DNA from: Arthrobacter sp. zg-Y20
GTDB taxonomy: Bacteria; Actinomycetota; Actinomycetes; Actinomycetales; Micrococcaceae
Assembly (NCBI RefSeq): GCF_030142075.1
Contig: NZ_CP126241.1
Span: 2,108,001 to 2,172,000 of the forward strand
Length of the DNA: 64,000 bases
Reading direction: 5' to 3'
A program made the position numbers and the translations under genes. Below, in pieces: positions 51,460 to 60,041 of this stretch. How positions within the stretch are numbered: position 1 is the stretch's first letter; each line of letters begins with the position of its first letter. Below the pieces are notes generated by a model. The model had not been told where the DNA came from. It saw only the letters and a list, made by a program, of their open reading frames with translations, and did not search any database.

Positions 51460-51882
51460 ATGGACCTGGTCGTGTCGCCCGCGCTGACGATTCCCGCCGC
51501 GGAGCTTAACTGGCGGTTTTCCCGTTCCTCCGGGCCCGGGGGCCAGCACGTCAATACCTCGGACAGCCGCGTTGAGCTGTGGTGGAATGTTGCCGAGTCG
51601 GCGGTGCTGACGGAAGAGCAGCGCGGGATGCTGCTCCGGCGCCTGAAGAACCGGCTGGTTGCCGGCGTACTGACCGTGACGGCGTCGGAACAGCGCTCGC
51701 AGCTGCGCAACCGCGAGACGGCCCTGGCCAAACTCGCCGCCCTCGTCGCAGACGGTTTGGCACCCGCACCGCCCACGCGCCGCAAGACCAAGCCCACCCG
51801 GGGCTCGAATTACCGGCGCCTGGATGCCAAGAAACAGCGGTCAGCCACCAAGCAGCAGCGGCAGCGCCCGCCGCGGGACTAA
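51460..51882 (+). CDS. arfB: Alternative ribosome-rescue factor ArfB (peptidyl-tRNA hydrolase)
   Basis: A 140-residue class-I release-factor-like protein: the GGQ motif lies in SRSSGPGGQHVNTSDSRVEL, near residue 29, and the C-terminal tail is basic and disordered (RRKTKPTRGSNYRRL, then KKQRSATKQQRQR). In ArfB this tail enters the empty mRNA channel of stalled ribosomes and the GGQ loop frees the peptide. ATG 51460 gives the usual length; upstream frames are not conserved-looking. Its stop overlaps the convergent CoA-transferase stop by four bases. Confidence 0.92.
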   Translation: MDLVVSPALTIPAAELNWRFSRSSGPGGQHVNTSDSRVELWWNVAESAVLTEEQRGMLLRRLKNRLVAGVLTVTASEQRSQLRNRETALAKLAALVADGLAPAPPTRRKTKPTRGSNYRRLDAKKQRSATKQQRQRPPRD

Positions 51883-53267
51883 CGCAACGGCTGGTCCCAG
51901 GCCAGGTCCGCGCTGCCGTAGGGCGGCGGGACCCAGGGATACTCGAGCTGGACACCGCCGATCAGCAGCGGCGGCGGAACATAGGTCAACTCACCGTATG
52001 AGCTGGCTCCGCGGCGCAGGGCCGGTTCGGGCAGCGCCGATGCTTTGGTCCCGGGCGGCGGGCCGGGCAGGCGCCGCAGTTCCTGGGCGGTCCGGGCCAG
52101 CGACAGGTGCGCCGCACCGGCAATGCCGCGCGACCGTGCCGCGACCAGGGCGACGGCGGCGGCGGACATTCCCAGCCCGGTGGCGTAGTCCAGCGCCTGG
52201 ACCGGCAGCGCGCCGGGCCGCCACGCGCCGTCGTTCCCCGTGCTGCCGTATAGGTGCGCAATGCCGGTGGCCGCCTGCACAATGCTGTCGAAGCCACGCC
52301 GCTCCGTCCACGGGCCCCGGTCGCCCCAGGCATCCAGGGAAACTAGGGCCAGGTGCGGATAGTCCGTCCGCAGCGAGACCGGGTCCAGGCCCAGCCGGGC
52401 CAAGGAGCCGCCGCGGTAGGCGGTGAGCACGACGTCGGCCTCCGCGAGCAGGGCGCGCAGCCGCGGCTGGACGTCCGGGTCGGCGAGGTCGGCCACCACG
52501 CTGCGCTTGGCGAACCCGGTGTCCACGTACTGGTCCGCCAGCTCCGGGAGCGCCGGAGGATCCACGCGCAGCACGTCGGCACCGAGGGCGCCCAGGATGC
52601 GGCTGCCGGAAGGGCCGGCGATGACCCGGGTCAGATCCAGCACCCGCAGGCCCGACAACAACCCGTCGCCGGCAGGCTTCGGGGCGGATCCGGGACGGGC
52701 ATCTCGCAATTCCAACCGCAGCCATGGTTCAGCTGCCACGGCCTGGCCGGCCGCGGACGCACCCCATTGCTCCGGCGTCCGCACCGCCGTCGCCAGCCCG
52801 CCGCGGGCCGTCACGGCTTCCTCCACCTCCGCGGCTGTGCGGCTGCGTACGGCGTCGTCCACCTGTTCCGGCCGCTGCACGTCGAGGGCGGCACGCAGGG
52901 CGGCCTCGTGGTGGGGATAGTTGGCGTGCAGGCGGACCCAGCCGTCGGCGGTTCGGCGGAACCCGGACAGCGGCGCGAACCCCTGGATCGGCTTGTCGTT
53001 GATCCGCAGATGCGCAAACGAGGCAAACGCCGCCGCGACGCAGTCAGAAGTGAAACCGATGCCGGTACGTCGTCCGGTGGATTCCGCGTAGGAGGCCACT
53101 GCCGTGGCGAGCATCTGCACTGAGCCCAGTGCCAGCCCTTCAACATCCAGTGGCCCTGCCCACCACCAGCGCGGGCCGGTCCAGGGGGCGGTCCCCACGT
53201 TTTCGGCCAGCAACGGAGAAAGGCTTTGAACCAAGGGCGGGACGGGAATTTCCACAGAGGCGGCCAT
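51879..53267 (-). CDS. CaiB/BaiF family (class III) CoA-transferase, unusual arrangement
   Basis: A 462-residue protein. The canonical N-terminal CaiB segment (GLRVLDLTRVIAGPSGSRILGALGADVLRVD) appears only at about residue 208, followed by the active-site region PVQALDYATGLG and the hydrophobic AAALVAARSRG helix. The first ~190 residues (MLATAVASYAESTGRR, then VRLHANYPHHEAALRAAL) look like the C-terminal part of the family. The halves thus seem permuted or fused. The Asp in ALDYATG is the likely catalytic residue that forms the acyl anhydride. The substrate is unknown. The gene ends against arfB. Confidence 0.82.
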   Translation of the reverse strand: MAASVEIPVPPLVQSLSPLLAENVGTAPWTGPRWWWAGPLDVEGLALGSVQMLATAVASYAESTGRRTGIGFTSDCVAAAFASFAHLRINDKPIQGFAPLSGFRRTADGWVRLHANYPHHEAALRAALDVQRPEQVDDAVRSRTAAEVEEAVTARGGLATAVRTPEQWGASAAGQAVAAEPWLRLELRDARPGSAPKPAGDGLLSGLRVLDLTRVIAGPSGSRILGALGADVLRVDPPALPELADQYVDTGFAKRSVVADLADPDVQPRLRALLAEADVVLTAYRGGSLARLGLDPVSLRTDYPHLALVSLDAWGDRGPWTERRGFDSIVQAATGIAHLYGSTGNDGAWRPGALPVQALDYATGLGMSAAAVALVAARSRGIAGAAHLSLARTAQELRRLPGPPPGTKASALPEPALRRGASSYGELTYVPPPLLIGGVQLEYPWVPPPYGSADLAWDQPLR

Positions 53268-53448
53268 ACCGGAATTATGCGCGTGGGAGCCGATTGCCGC
53301 CAGCAGTTGATATCCCGCGGGTATGGATCTCCATGGCTCGAATAATGCAGCCCCTTGTCATCCGGCCGGCATATCCCTATTCTCACTGAGTGTGCCGGAG
53401 GTAATCATTGCGGCCCGCTTTTAACGTTTAGTTCTGGGGGGGGACAGA

Positions 53449-53814
53449 ATGAGCGACGCAATTGAATATGACATAGATGTTGCGGGCGTCCGCGGCACGC
53501 TCCGCGTGGTGCAGGGCCAGTTGGCGGATATCTCGGTTGCCGATATTCGTGCAGCTGCTAACGCGGTGGAAAATAGTCTTGGTGCCAGCAAAACCCTGTC
53601 AGCCTTCACCCGGTATGCCGATGAAGTGTTGGTTGGAGACTCCGAGGCAACCCTGACGCGCATCCGCAACGCCGTCGGCGGTGTGGACGCTGCCATGGCC
53701 GAATACGTCTCAGCCGACAACACCATGACGGATCAGGCCCGGCGGGCAGTCGTGGGCCTGCCGATGCGGGCCCCGGTTCAGCATGCCAGGCCCGGCCGGC
53801 TGGTTGCACAATGA
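53449..53814 (+). CDS. Small WXG100/DUF6507-like helical protein
   Basis: A 121-residue, mainly helical protein: DIDVAGVRGTLRVVQGQLADIS, then AAANAVENSLGASKTLSAF, a pair of long helices and a short basic tail. It resembles the small WXG100-like (DUF6507-type) partners encoded before large actinobacterial type VII substrates, but no W-x-G is present, so the match is loose. ATG 53449 follows GGGGGGGGACAGA. It overlaps the next gene by four bases (ATGA), so both are made together. A chaperone or targeting partner for the hydrolase is proposed. Confidence 0.65.
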   Translation: MSDAIEYDIDVAGVRGTLRVVQGQLADISVADIRAAANAVENSLGASKTLSAFTRYADEVLVGDSEATLTRIRNAVGGVDAAMAEYVSADNTMTDQARRAVVGLPMRAPVQHARPGRLVAQ

Positions 53815-55592
53815 TGCTTGACGTGGATTTGAGCGGCACCGAGGGGCTTCCCGATCCGGAGGCTGTCATGGCCGCAGCATCTGGATTGGCCGGCGCCGGG
53901 GACACCTTTGCCACCGGCGTGGAGGATCTCCATGGCGGCTGGTCCGGAGGCATGGCCCAGTATTACAAAGCGCCTGAACAGGAACAGGTCTGCACCCTGT
54001 TGGGGCACCCGAAAGACACGGCCAAAGCGCTGCGGGACAGCACGGCGTCGGCGGCCCAGGCACTCAAGTCCTTCGCCGAAGGTGCCCTGGATATCGTTGC
54101 CCGGAGGGCCGCGCTGGTTGCTGAGTTGGAGAGCTACGGACAAACCGGCGGGCCGGCGTTCGACCCGACCACCGACCGGCCGGTATTCCAGCACCGGGCC
54201 AATGTCCTGGCAGACGATTACAGGGCACTCGATGACCGCTGCGTCAACGCGCTCAACGCCCTTCACCGAAACACCACAAGCACCTTCGCCTCCTACGGCC
54301 CACCGGATCCTGCTGCCGCGGTTAACGCAGCGACGGCTGTATACAACACGCTGACCCAAGGCAGAAGCACTGACCCCCAGCGGGATCTGACCCGGCTCTT
54401 GCGCAGCATGGACCTCATGACGCCCGAAGAGATTGCCGCTTTCAAAGCAGACAATCCCGGCTGGGCACTGGTCGCCGCCCCGGTGGGCCTGGACCCTTCG
54501 GCAAATAAGGACCTGTGGGCGTCCCTTAGGCACCCGGAAATTGTGATCGCCGCTTTGCCCCTGTTGGCAGGCAATTTGGAGGGCGTCCCCTATTCGGACA
54601 GGGCTAAAGGCAACCAGTTGGCATTGCAGGCAGCTGCCGCGCAGGACGGCCTGACGCAGGAGCAGGAAACCGCCTTTAAGAACCTCGCCGAGTCACTTGA
54701 ATCACCCAGCCCTGAAACGAACGGGCAGCGGCACCTCCTTGCGTTTGACCCTTCGGTCATACCGCCGCTGGCAATGGTTTCCATCGGCAACGTGGATGAG
54801 GCCGATTATGTGACAGTGAATGTTCCCGGTATGGACGCCACCACCGAGCGGATGACGGACTGGACCGACGCTGCCCAGAGCCTTTACGACGCCCAGGAAA
54901 AGATCGATGGCAACTCCAGCCACGCAGTCATCGCGTGGATGAACTACACCACTCCGGACCTCTTTCCTTCTTCCGCAGACGTACTGCAGTCGGACCTGGC
55001 GAGGGCCGGCGGGGACCGCCTTGCCGCCAACCTAACCGGTATCCATACCGTTCTGGGTGACAATGCCTTCCTCACTGTCACCGCACACTCCTATGGGACG
55101 CCAACAACCGGGGACGGGCTGGAGAAAATCGATTTCCAGGTGGACGCGGTGGTTCTCTACGGTTCTGCGGGCATGGACACTGACGTCACCCGTGATGCCA
55201 CCAGTATGCAGGTAGCGCAGGATCAGAACGGAAACCCGCAAGTCTTTGCCACGCAGGCGCGCGCAGACAACGTCGCTGGCAGGGGCATCTTGGGCAGCCA
55301 GTTGGTGGGCGACGGCCGGCTCGGTGCGACCAATCCGCTGTTTGGCGCAAAGGTCTTCAGTTCCGACGGCAACGAGCTGCTTGCGCCCACCGACGAGCAC
55401 AGTGCTTACACCGGGCGGGAGAACCGACAAGACAGCCAAGGTTACCTCGACCCGGGAACGCAAAGCCTTCGGAGCATCGCAAGAATCACCATGGATCTGG
55501 GAGAGCAGGTTGACGTGAGGGACCCCATGCCCCTCGATTACCGTGAACATCATAAGGTGACGCACCCGCAGCTTTACGGGCCCCGATTTTGA
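53811..55592 (+). CDS. WXG-like domain plus DUF1023-type alpha/beta hydrolase, candidate secreted effector
   Basis: A 593-residue protein. Residues 1-~180 are helical, with a W-S-G turn at 44-46 (HGGWSGGMAQYYK), as in WXG100/LXG-type type VII secretion substrates. After a linker, the C-terminal ~280 residues form a DUF1023 alpha/beta hydrolase: a nucleophile elbow AHSYGT with Ser427, LYGSAGMDTD with a candidate Asp, and DEHSAYTG with a candidate His. No Sec signal is present. The upstream small protein and four downstream lipoproteins are tightly packed with it (overlaps or gaps under 5 bp). Lipase, phospholipase or esterase activity is inferred from the fold only; a housekeeping cell-surface hydrolase is the alternative. 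Confidence 0.75.
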   Translation: MMLDVDLSGTEGLPDPEAVMAAASGLAGAGDTFATGVEDLHGGWSGGMAQYYKAPEQEQVCTLLGHPKDTAKALRDSTASAAQALKSFAEGALDIVARRAALVAELESYGQTGGPAFDPTTDRPVFQHRANVLADDYRALDDRCVNALNALHRNTTSTFASYGPPDPAAAVNAATAVYNTLTQGRSTDPQRDLTRLLRSMDLMTPEEIAAFKADNPGWALVAAPVGLDPSANKDLWASLRHPEIVIAALPLLAGNLEGVPYSDRAKGNQLALQAAAAQDGLTQEQETAFKNLAESLESPSPETNGQRHLLAFDPSVIPPLAMVSIGNVDEADYVTVNVPGMDATTERMTDWTDAAQSLYDAQEKIDGNSSHAVIAWMNYTTPDLFPSSADVLQSDLARAGGDRLAANLTGIHTVLGDNAFLTVTAHSYGTPTTGDGLEKIDFQVDAVVLYGSAGMDTDVTRDATSMQVAQDQNGNPQVFATQARADNVAGRGILGSQLVGDGRLGATNPLFGAKVFSSDGNELLAPTDEHSAYTGRENRQDSQGYLDPGTQSLRSIARITMDLGEQVDVRDPMPLDYREHHKVTHPQLYGPRF

Positions 55593-56161
55593 GAATTGCA
55601 GAAAGATCCCCATTGACCCGCCGATTCCGCACTGCCGCGGCCGCCGCCGTACTGGCTGCTCTCGTGGCTATCTCCGCTTGTGCCACTACTCCCCAGGAGA
55701 AACCGATGATTTCCACTCCGTCCGACGGTCCGGCACCCCAGACCGCTCCCCTGGATCTCCTCAACCAGATGCTGGGCTTCACAGACGAGCTGGCTCGGCT
55801 CCAAGGCGGCCAATGGACGTACGAGAACGGCGTGGTTTTTGACCCTGCCCGCACCACCGGCTACCGGGGCACGCTCTCCTGCGGCGAGGACAGCAGCCGC
55901 CGATTCAGCGTCCTCATCTTCGGCCCAGGCGTCACCACCCCCGAGGACGCCACCGCAGCCGCCGCTAAACACCTCTCAGCGCAGGGCTTCGCCGAGACCA
56001 ACAAGTTCGATGATCGGATTGATAGGGAACGCTACGTCATCCAGACGCTGAGCCATCCAGACGGCACCACAATTGTTTACGAGGCCGGCACGGACAAGAG
56101 CTCCATAGACGTGCACAGTGCCTGCTCCAGCCATCCCGGCATGGCAGAACGCACGCCCTGA
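55589..56161 (+). CDS. LppA-like lipoprotein, copy 1 of 4
   Basis: About 190 residues: basic start, hydrophobic helix, lipobox ISAC at about residue 31, then a ~155-residue outer domain. Shared landmarks in all four copies are PLDLLNQMLGFTDE, GGQWTYENGVVFDPA, SCGEDSSRRFSV, FGPGV-x2-PEDAT and the C-terminal SACSSHPGMAE. The pattern (FGxx-x2-xDA, a helix, then an Asn-rich strand and a final Cys) resembles the LppA-like lipoproteins of mycobacteria, function unknown. Two conserved Cys may form a disulfide. The start is TTG 55589, overlapping the hydrolase stop, or TTG 55613. Confidence 0.72.
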   Translation: MRIAERSPLTRRFRTAAAAAVLAALVAISACATTPQEKPMISTPSDGPAPQTAPLDLLNQMLGFTDELARLQGGQWTYENGVVFDPARTTGYRGTLSCGEDSSRRFSVLIFGPGVTTPEDATAAAAKHLSAQGFAETNKFDDRIDRERYVIQTLSHPDGTTIVYEAGTDKSSIDVHSACSSHPGMAERTP

Positions 56162-56165
56162 TCCG

Positions 56166-56732
56166 ATGCTGCGAAGGGTCCCTCATGCTCGCTTGACCGC
56201 TCGGTGCGGACTTGTAGTCCTGTGCTTATCGGTGCCGACTCTGTCGGCCTGTGCCGCTACTCCTCAGGAGAAACCGATGATTTCCACTCCATCCGACGGT
56301 CCGGCACCCCAGACCGCTCCCCTGGATCTGCTCAACCAGATGCTGGGCTTCACAGACGAGCTGGCTCGGCTCCAAGGCGGCCAATGGACGTACGAGAACG
56401 GCGTGGTTTTTGACCCTGCCCGCACCACCGGCTACCGGGGCACGCTCTCCTGCGGCGAGGACAGCAGCCGCCGATTCAGCGTTCACATCTTCGGCCCCGG
56501 CGTCTCCAGCCCAGAGGACGCAACGACGGACGCGGCGGATTACTTCGCAGAGCAAGGGTTCGTCGAGACAAACAAATTCGATGATCAGATTGACGAAGAC
56601 CAGTACGTGATCCAGACGCTTACCCACCAGGACGGTACATCAGTGGTCTACACCGCCGGCACGGACAAGAGTTCCATCAATGTGCGCAGTGCCTGCTCAA
56701 GCCATCCCGGCATGGCAGAACGCACGCCCTGA
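56166..56732 (+). CDS. LppA-like lipoprotein, copy 2 of 4
   Basis: A 188-residue paralogue with lipobox LSAC. ATG 56166 starts four bases after the stop of copy 1, without a ribosome site, so translation is probably coupled. A stretch of about 220 bp (56260-56480) differs from copy 1 at only two or three positions, while the signal-peptide part is almost identical to copy 4 and the C-terminal third is its own (AADYFAEQGFVETNKFDDQI). The mosaic pattern points to recombination between copies. Confidence 0.72.
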   Translation: MLRRVPHARLTARCGLVVLCLSVPTLSACAATPQEKPMISTPSDGPAPQTAPLDLLNQMLGFTDELARLQGGQWTYENGVVFDPARTTGYRGTLSCGEDSSRRFSVHIFGPGVSSPEDATTDAADYFAEQGFVETNKFDDQIDEDQYVIQTLTHQDGTSVVYTAGTDKSSINVRSACSSHPGMAERTP

Positions 56733-56733
56733 T

Positions 56734-57312
56734 ATGTTGAGGGCCCGCAGAGCCGGCAGTTCCTCGGGGGCATGCGCCGCTGTTCTATCCGGACTGCTAC
56801 TGTCCGGGTGCACCACAGCCACGGAAGGAAGCAACGTCGCTACTCCTCGGGAGAAACCAGTGATTTCCACTCCGTCCGGTGGTCCGGCACCACAGACAGA
56901 TCCCATGGATCTCCTCAACCAGATGCTCGGCCTCACGGACGAGTTCGCCCAGCTCCACGGCGGCCAGTGGACCTACGGGAACGATACGGTCTTCGACCCA
57001 GCCGATACCTCGGGGTTCCGGGGCATGATGTCCTGCGGCGACGACAGCCGCCGGTTCAGCGTCCTGATCTTCGGTCCTGGCGTATCCAGCCCGGAGGACG
57101 CAACGACGGCGGCGGCGGAGCACTTTGCAGAGCAAGGCTTTACCGAGACCAACAAGTTCGAGAGCTCAGCCAAGGGCAACCGGTACCTGATGCAGACCCT
57201 CACCGATAGCGAGGGCAACTCCGTGGTGTACCAGGCAGGCACCAAACGTAGTTCCATAGACGTACACAGTGCCTGCTCCAGCCATCCCGGCATGGCAGAA
57301 ACCTTCCCCTGA
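56734..57312 (+). CDS. LppA-like lipoprotein, copy 3 of 4
   Basis: A 192-residue paralogue, the most diverged at the N-terminus (signal MLRARRAGSSSGACAAVL, lipobox LSGC, linker TTATEGSN) and in the middle (DEFAQLHGGQWTYGNDTVF, SCGDDSRRF). From about 57050 onward it is nearly identical to copy 4 (ETNKFESSAKGNRYLMQTL, KRSSID). ATG 56734 lies one base after the previous stop. It shares the two conserved Cys. Confidence 0.72.
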   Translation: MLRARRAGSSSGACAAVLSGLLLSGCTTATEGSNVATPREKPVISTPSGGPAPQTDPMDLLNQMLGLTDEFAQLHGGQWTYGNDTVFDPADTSGFRGMMSCGDDSRRFSVLIFGPGVSSPEDATTAAAEHFAEQGFTETNKFESSAKGNRYLMQTLTDSEGNSVVYQAGTKRSSIDVHSACSSHPGMAETFP

Positions 57313-57316
57313 GCCG

Positions 57317-57883
57317 ATGCTGCGTAGGGTCCCCCATGCTCGCCTCACCGCTCGGTGCGGACTTTTAGTCCTGTGCCTATCGGTGCCGACTCTTTCGGCC
57401 TGTGCCGCTACTCCTCAGGAGAAACCGATGATTTCCACTCCGTCCGGCGGTCCTGCACCCCAGACCGCTCCCCTGGATCTGCTCAAGCAGATGCTGGGCT
57501 TCACAGACGAGCTGGCCCGGCTTCAAGGCGGCGAATGGACCTACGAGAACGGCGTGGTTTTTGACCCTGCCCGCACCACCGGCTACCGGGGCACGCTCTC
57601 CTGCGGTGATGACAACAGCCGCCGGTTCAGCGTCCTGATCTTCGGTCCTGGCGTATCCAGCCCGGAGGACGCAACGACGGCTGCGGCGCAGCACTTCGCA
57701 AAGCAAGGCTTCACCGAGACCAACAAGTTCGAGAGCTCAGCCAAGGGCAACCGGTACCTGATGCAGACCCTCTCCGATAGCGAAGGCAACTCCGTTGTGT
57801 ACCAGGCGGGCACCAAACGCAGTTCCATAGATGTCGAAAGCTCCTGCTCCAGCCATCCCGGCATGGCAGAACGCACGCCCTAG
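57317..57883 (+). CDS. LppA-like lipoprotein, copy 4 of 4
   Basis: A 188-residue paralogue with lipobox LSAC. Its first ~110 residues are near-identical to copy 2 and its last ~75 to copy 3. The gene thus looks like a chimera of its neighbours. ATG 57317 lies four bases after the stop of copy 3. The array ends here, and the next gene (SDR) begins 80 bp later with its own ribosome site. Confidence 0.72.
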   Translation: MLRRVPHARLTARCGLLVLCLSVPTLSACAATPQEKPMISTPSGGPAPQTAPLDLLKQMLGFTDELARLQGGEWTYENGVVFDPARTTGYRGTLSCGDDNSRRFSVLIFGPGVSSPEDATTAAAQHFAKQGFTETNKFESSAKGNRYLMQTLSDSEGNSVVYQAGTKRSSIDVESSCSSHPGMAERTP

Positions 57884-57962
57884 GGGTGTGGACGGGCAGG
57901 GTCTACGCTAGGCAACGGGGGATCCCGCCCTCATCAGCAGCAGTTGCAGGCAGAGGAGCATC

Positions 57963-58796
57963 ATGGCAGCGGACGTACTGGTAGTCATCGGCATGGGCGG
58001 CATGGGACAGGCCGTGCTGCGGCGGGTCGGCGCCGGAAAGAAGGTGCTGCTGGCCGACTTCAACGAGGACCTGCTCGAAAGCGTGATGATCAGCGCCGTC
58101 GGCGACGGATACGACGTCGTATCCGCACAGGTGGATGTCTCGTCCCGCGAGTCGGTCCAGGCATTGGCCGCCACCGCCCGGGAACTGGGCAACGTAACGG
58201 GCGTGGTGCACACCGCCGGCCTTTCCCCGGTCCAGGCGCCGGTCGAGGCCATCTGGAAGGTGGACCTGTTTGGGGTGGCCGTGGTGCTGGAGGAATTCGA
58301 AAAAGTCATAGCCCCGGGCGGGGCCGGCGTCGTTATCGCCAGCATGGCCGCCTTCCTGGGCGGCGGCGGCATTCCCGCCGATGTGCTGGCCAGCCTGGCC
58401 GCCGTACCGGCCGATGACCTCCTGCTGATTCCCTACGTGGCCGGGATCGACCATCCCGGGGCCGCCTACAGTGTGGCCAAGCGCGCCAACCAGGTCCGGG
58501 TGCAGGCGGCCAGCCTGCGCTGGGGTGCCCGCGGCGCCCGGGTCAACAGCATCAGCCCCGGGGTGATTTCCACGCCCATGGGCCAGCAGGAACTGGCCGG
58601 GGAATCCGGCACGCAGATGCGGGCGATGATTGAGGGTTCGGGCACCAAGCGGGTGGGCACACCGGCGGACATCGCCAACGCCGCCGCGTTCCTGCTGGGC
58701 AGCGACTCCAGTTTCATCACCGGCACGGACCTGCTGGTCGACGGCGGCGTGGTGGCCGCCGTCGACACCGGTACCCGCAGCCGCGTGGCGGGCTGA
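57963..58796 (+). CDS. Short-chain dehydrogenase/reductase with altered cofactor loop
   Basis: A 277-residue SDR. VVIGMGGMGQAVLRRV replaces the usual T-G-x3-G-x-G loop, while GVVHTAGLSP, IASMAAF, Y-S-V-A-K (Y-x3-K) and the C-terminal SFITGTDLLVDGGVV are all standard. The unusual first loop suggests changed cofactor preference. ATG 57963 has GAGGAG upstream. The DUF1697 gene follows after 6 bp, so the two form an operon. The substrate is unknown. Confidence 0.88.
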   Translation: MAADVLVVIGMGGMGQAVLRRVGAGKKVLLADFNEDLLESVMISAVGDGYDVVSAQVDVSSRESVQALAATARELGNVTGVVHTAGLSPVQAPVEAIWKVDLFGVAVVLEEFEKVIAPGGAGVVIASMAAFLGGGGIPADVLASLAAVPADDLLLIPYVAGIDHPGAAYSVAKRANQVRVQAASLRWGARGARVNSISPGVISTPMGQQELAGESGTQMRAMIEGSGTKRVGTPADIANAAAFLLGSDSSFITGTDLLVDGGVVAAVDTGTRSRVAG

Positions 58797-58802
58797 CGGG
58801 CC

Positions 58803-59360
58803 GTGGAGCCGTACTTGGTCCTGCTGCGCGGCATCAACGTGGGCGGCCGCAACAAGGTGCCCATGAAGGCACTGCGTGAGCACCTGACGGACCGGGGATA
58901 CCAGGACGTCTCCACGTACATTGCCAGCGGGAACGTCCTGCTGCGCTCCGACGCTCCCCCGGAGACCATAGGCCCGGAGATGGAAGCCGTCCTCGTGGAG
59001 AATTTCGACCTCGACGATGACCTGGTCAGGGTCCTGGTCCTGAGCCGCGCCCAGCTGCAGGACGTCATCGAGCAGAAACCGGAAAGCTTCGGGGAGCAGC
59101 CGGACACGTACCACTCCGACGCGATCTTCCTTATGGGCATCGACGCGGAAACGGCCCTGCCGGTGTTCCGCCCCCGGGAGGGCGTGGACACGGTGTGGCC
59201 GGGCCAGGGTGTCGTCTACTCGCAGCGGCTCAGTGCCGAGCGCACCAAGAGCCGGCTAAGCGCCATCATGGCCTCCCCGTTGTACAAGTCCATGACCATC
59301 CGCAGCTGGAGCACCACCATGAACCTGTGGGACCGCTTCCCGGACCGGGAGGCACCCTAG
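58803..59360 (+). CDS. DUF1697 protein
   Basis: A 185-residue protein that starts VLLRGINVGGRNKVPMKALRE and contains YQDVSTYIASGNVLLRSDA, then YHSDAIFLM, and ends YKSMTIRSWSTTMNLW; these are the family hallmarks. DUF1697 proteins have a ferredoxin-like fold and no known role. The start is GTG 58803, six bases after the SDR stop, probably translationally coupled. It is convergent with the DivIVA-motif gene (16 bp gap). Confidence 0.88.
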   Translation: MEPYLVLLRGINVGGRNKVPMKALREHLTDRGYQDVSTYIASGNVLLRSDAPPETIGPEMEAVLVENFDLDDDLVRVLVLSRAQLQDVIEQKPESFGEQPDTYHSDAIFLMGIDAETALPVFRPREGVDTVWPGQGVVYSQRLSAERTKSRLSAIMASPLYKSMTIRSWSTTMNLWDRFPDREAP

Positions 59361-59376
59361 CCCGCGTGTCCCGCGC

Positions 59377-59928
59377 CTATCCCCCCTGCCGCAGACGCAC
59401 CACCAGCTTGTCCAGGAAGTCATCCACCTCGTTCTGTGAGTATCCCTCGCGGAACTGCGTTGGGGCGAACTTCTGATTCACAACCTGCTCCGGAGTCAGC
59501 AGCGGCCCGGCAATCCCGGCAGGTCCGGCCTGCGAAAGCTGAAGAGGGTCGCCTTCAAGCCGCCTGAGTTCCTGGACGGCCCGGTCCAGGAACGCATCCA
59601 CCTGGTCCTGGTCATACCCGGCCCGGAATTTTGTGGGCTGGAACCGTTTGAGCACAACGTCTTCGGCGGAGAGGACGGAATTCTCGGTTGAGACCGTTTT
59701 GAGCACTACCGGGGCACCGTTTCGTCCAGGTGCAGGAATCGTTCCGGACACAGCAATTCCGCCGGGTGTCCCGGTTTTTCCGGGTGCGCCGGGTTGCGTG
59801 CCTTTCGACTTGAATACCCTTATCAGCACAAAAATCAGCAGTGCGGCAATCAGCGCTCCCCCAATAACCAACAATCCGCCGTTGTCATTATTGTTCTCGG
59901 CCAATGCGGACATATTTTCAAAAGGCAT
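59377..59928 (-). CDS. Membrane-anchored protein with two DivIVA motifs
   Basis: A 183-residue protein: a short N-terminus, one transmembrane helix (about 18-39), a Gly/Pro/Thr-rich linker, then two copies of the DivIVA N-terminal motif, FQPTKFRAGYDQDQVDAFLD (about 94-113) and FAPTQFREGYSQNEVDDFLD (about 155-174), each followed by a short helix (VQELRRL, LVVRLRQ). In DivIVA/Wag31 this motif binds curved membrane at cell poles. The long coiled coil of DivIVA is absent. ATG 59928 follows GGAG. A role in polar growth or septum placement is suggested. It stands alone. Confidence 0.8.
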   Translation of the reverse strand: MPFENMSALAENNNDNGGLLVIGGALIAALLIFVLIRVFKSKGTQPGAPGKTGTPGGIAVSGTIPAPGRNGAPVVLKTVSTENSVLSAEDVVLKRFQPTKFRAGYDQDQVDAFLDRAVQELRRLEGDPLQLSQAGPAGIAGPLLTPEQVVNQKFAPTQFREGYSQNEVDDFLDKLVVRLRQGG

Positions 59929-60041
59929 GCGGCTCCGGCTTTCACTAGGGTATTTATCCGCGGCAATCGTAATGGCTAAAGGATTCCTTTCGCGGACGCG
60001 ACACAGGCCCGGGCGACGGATTCGGTTGTAGGCTTCCTGCC

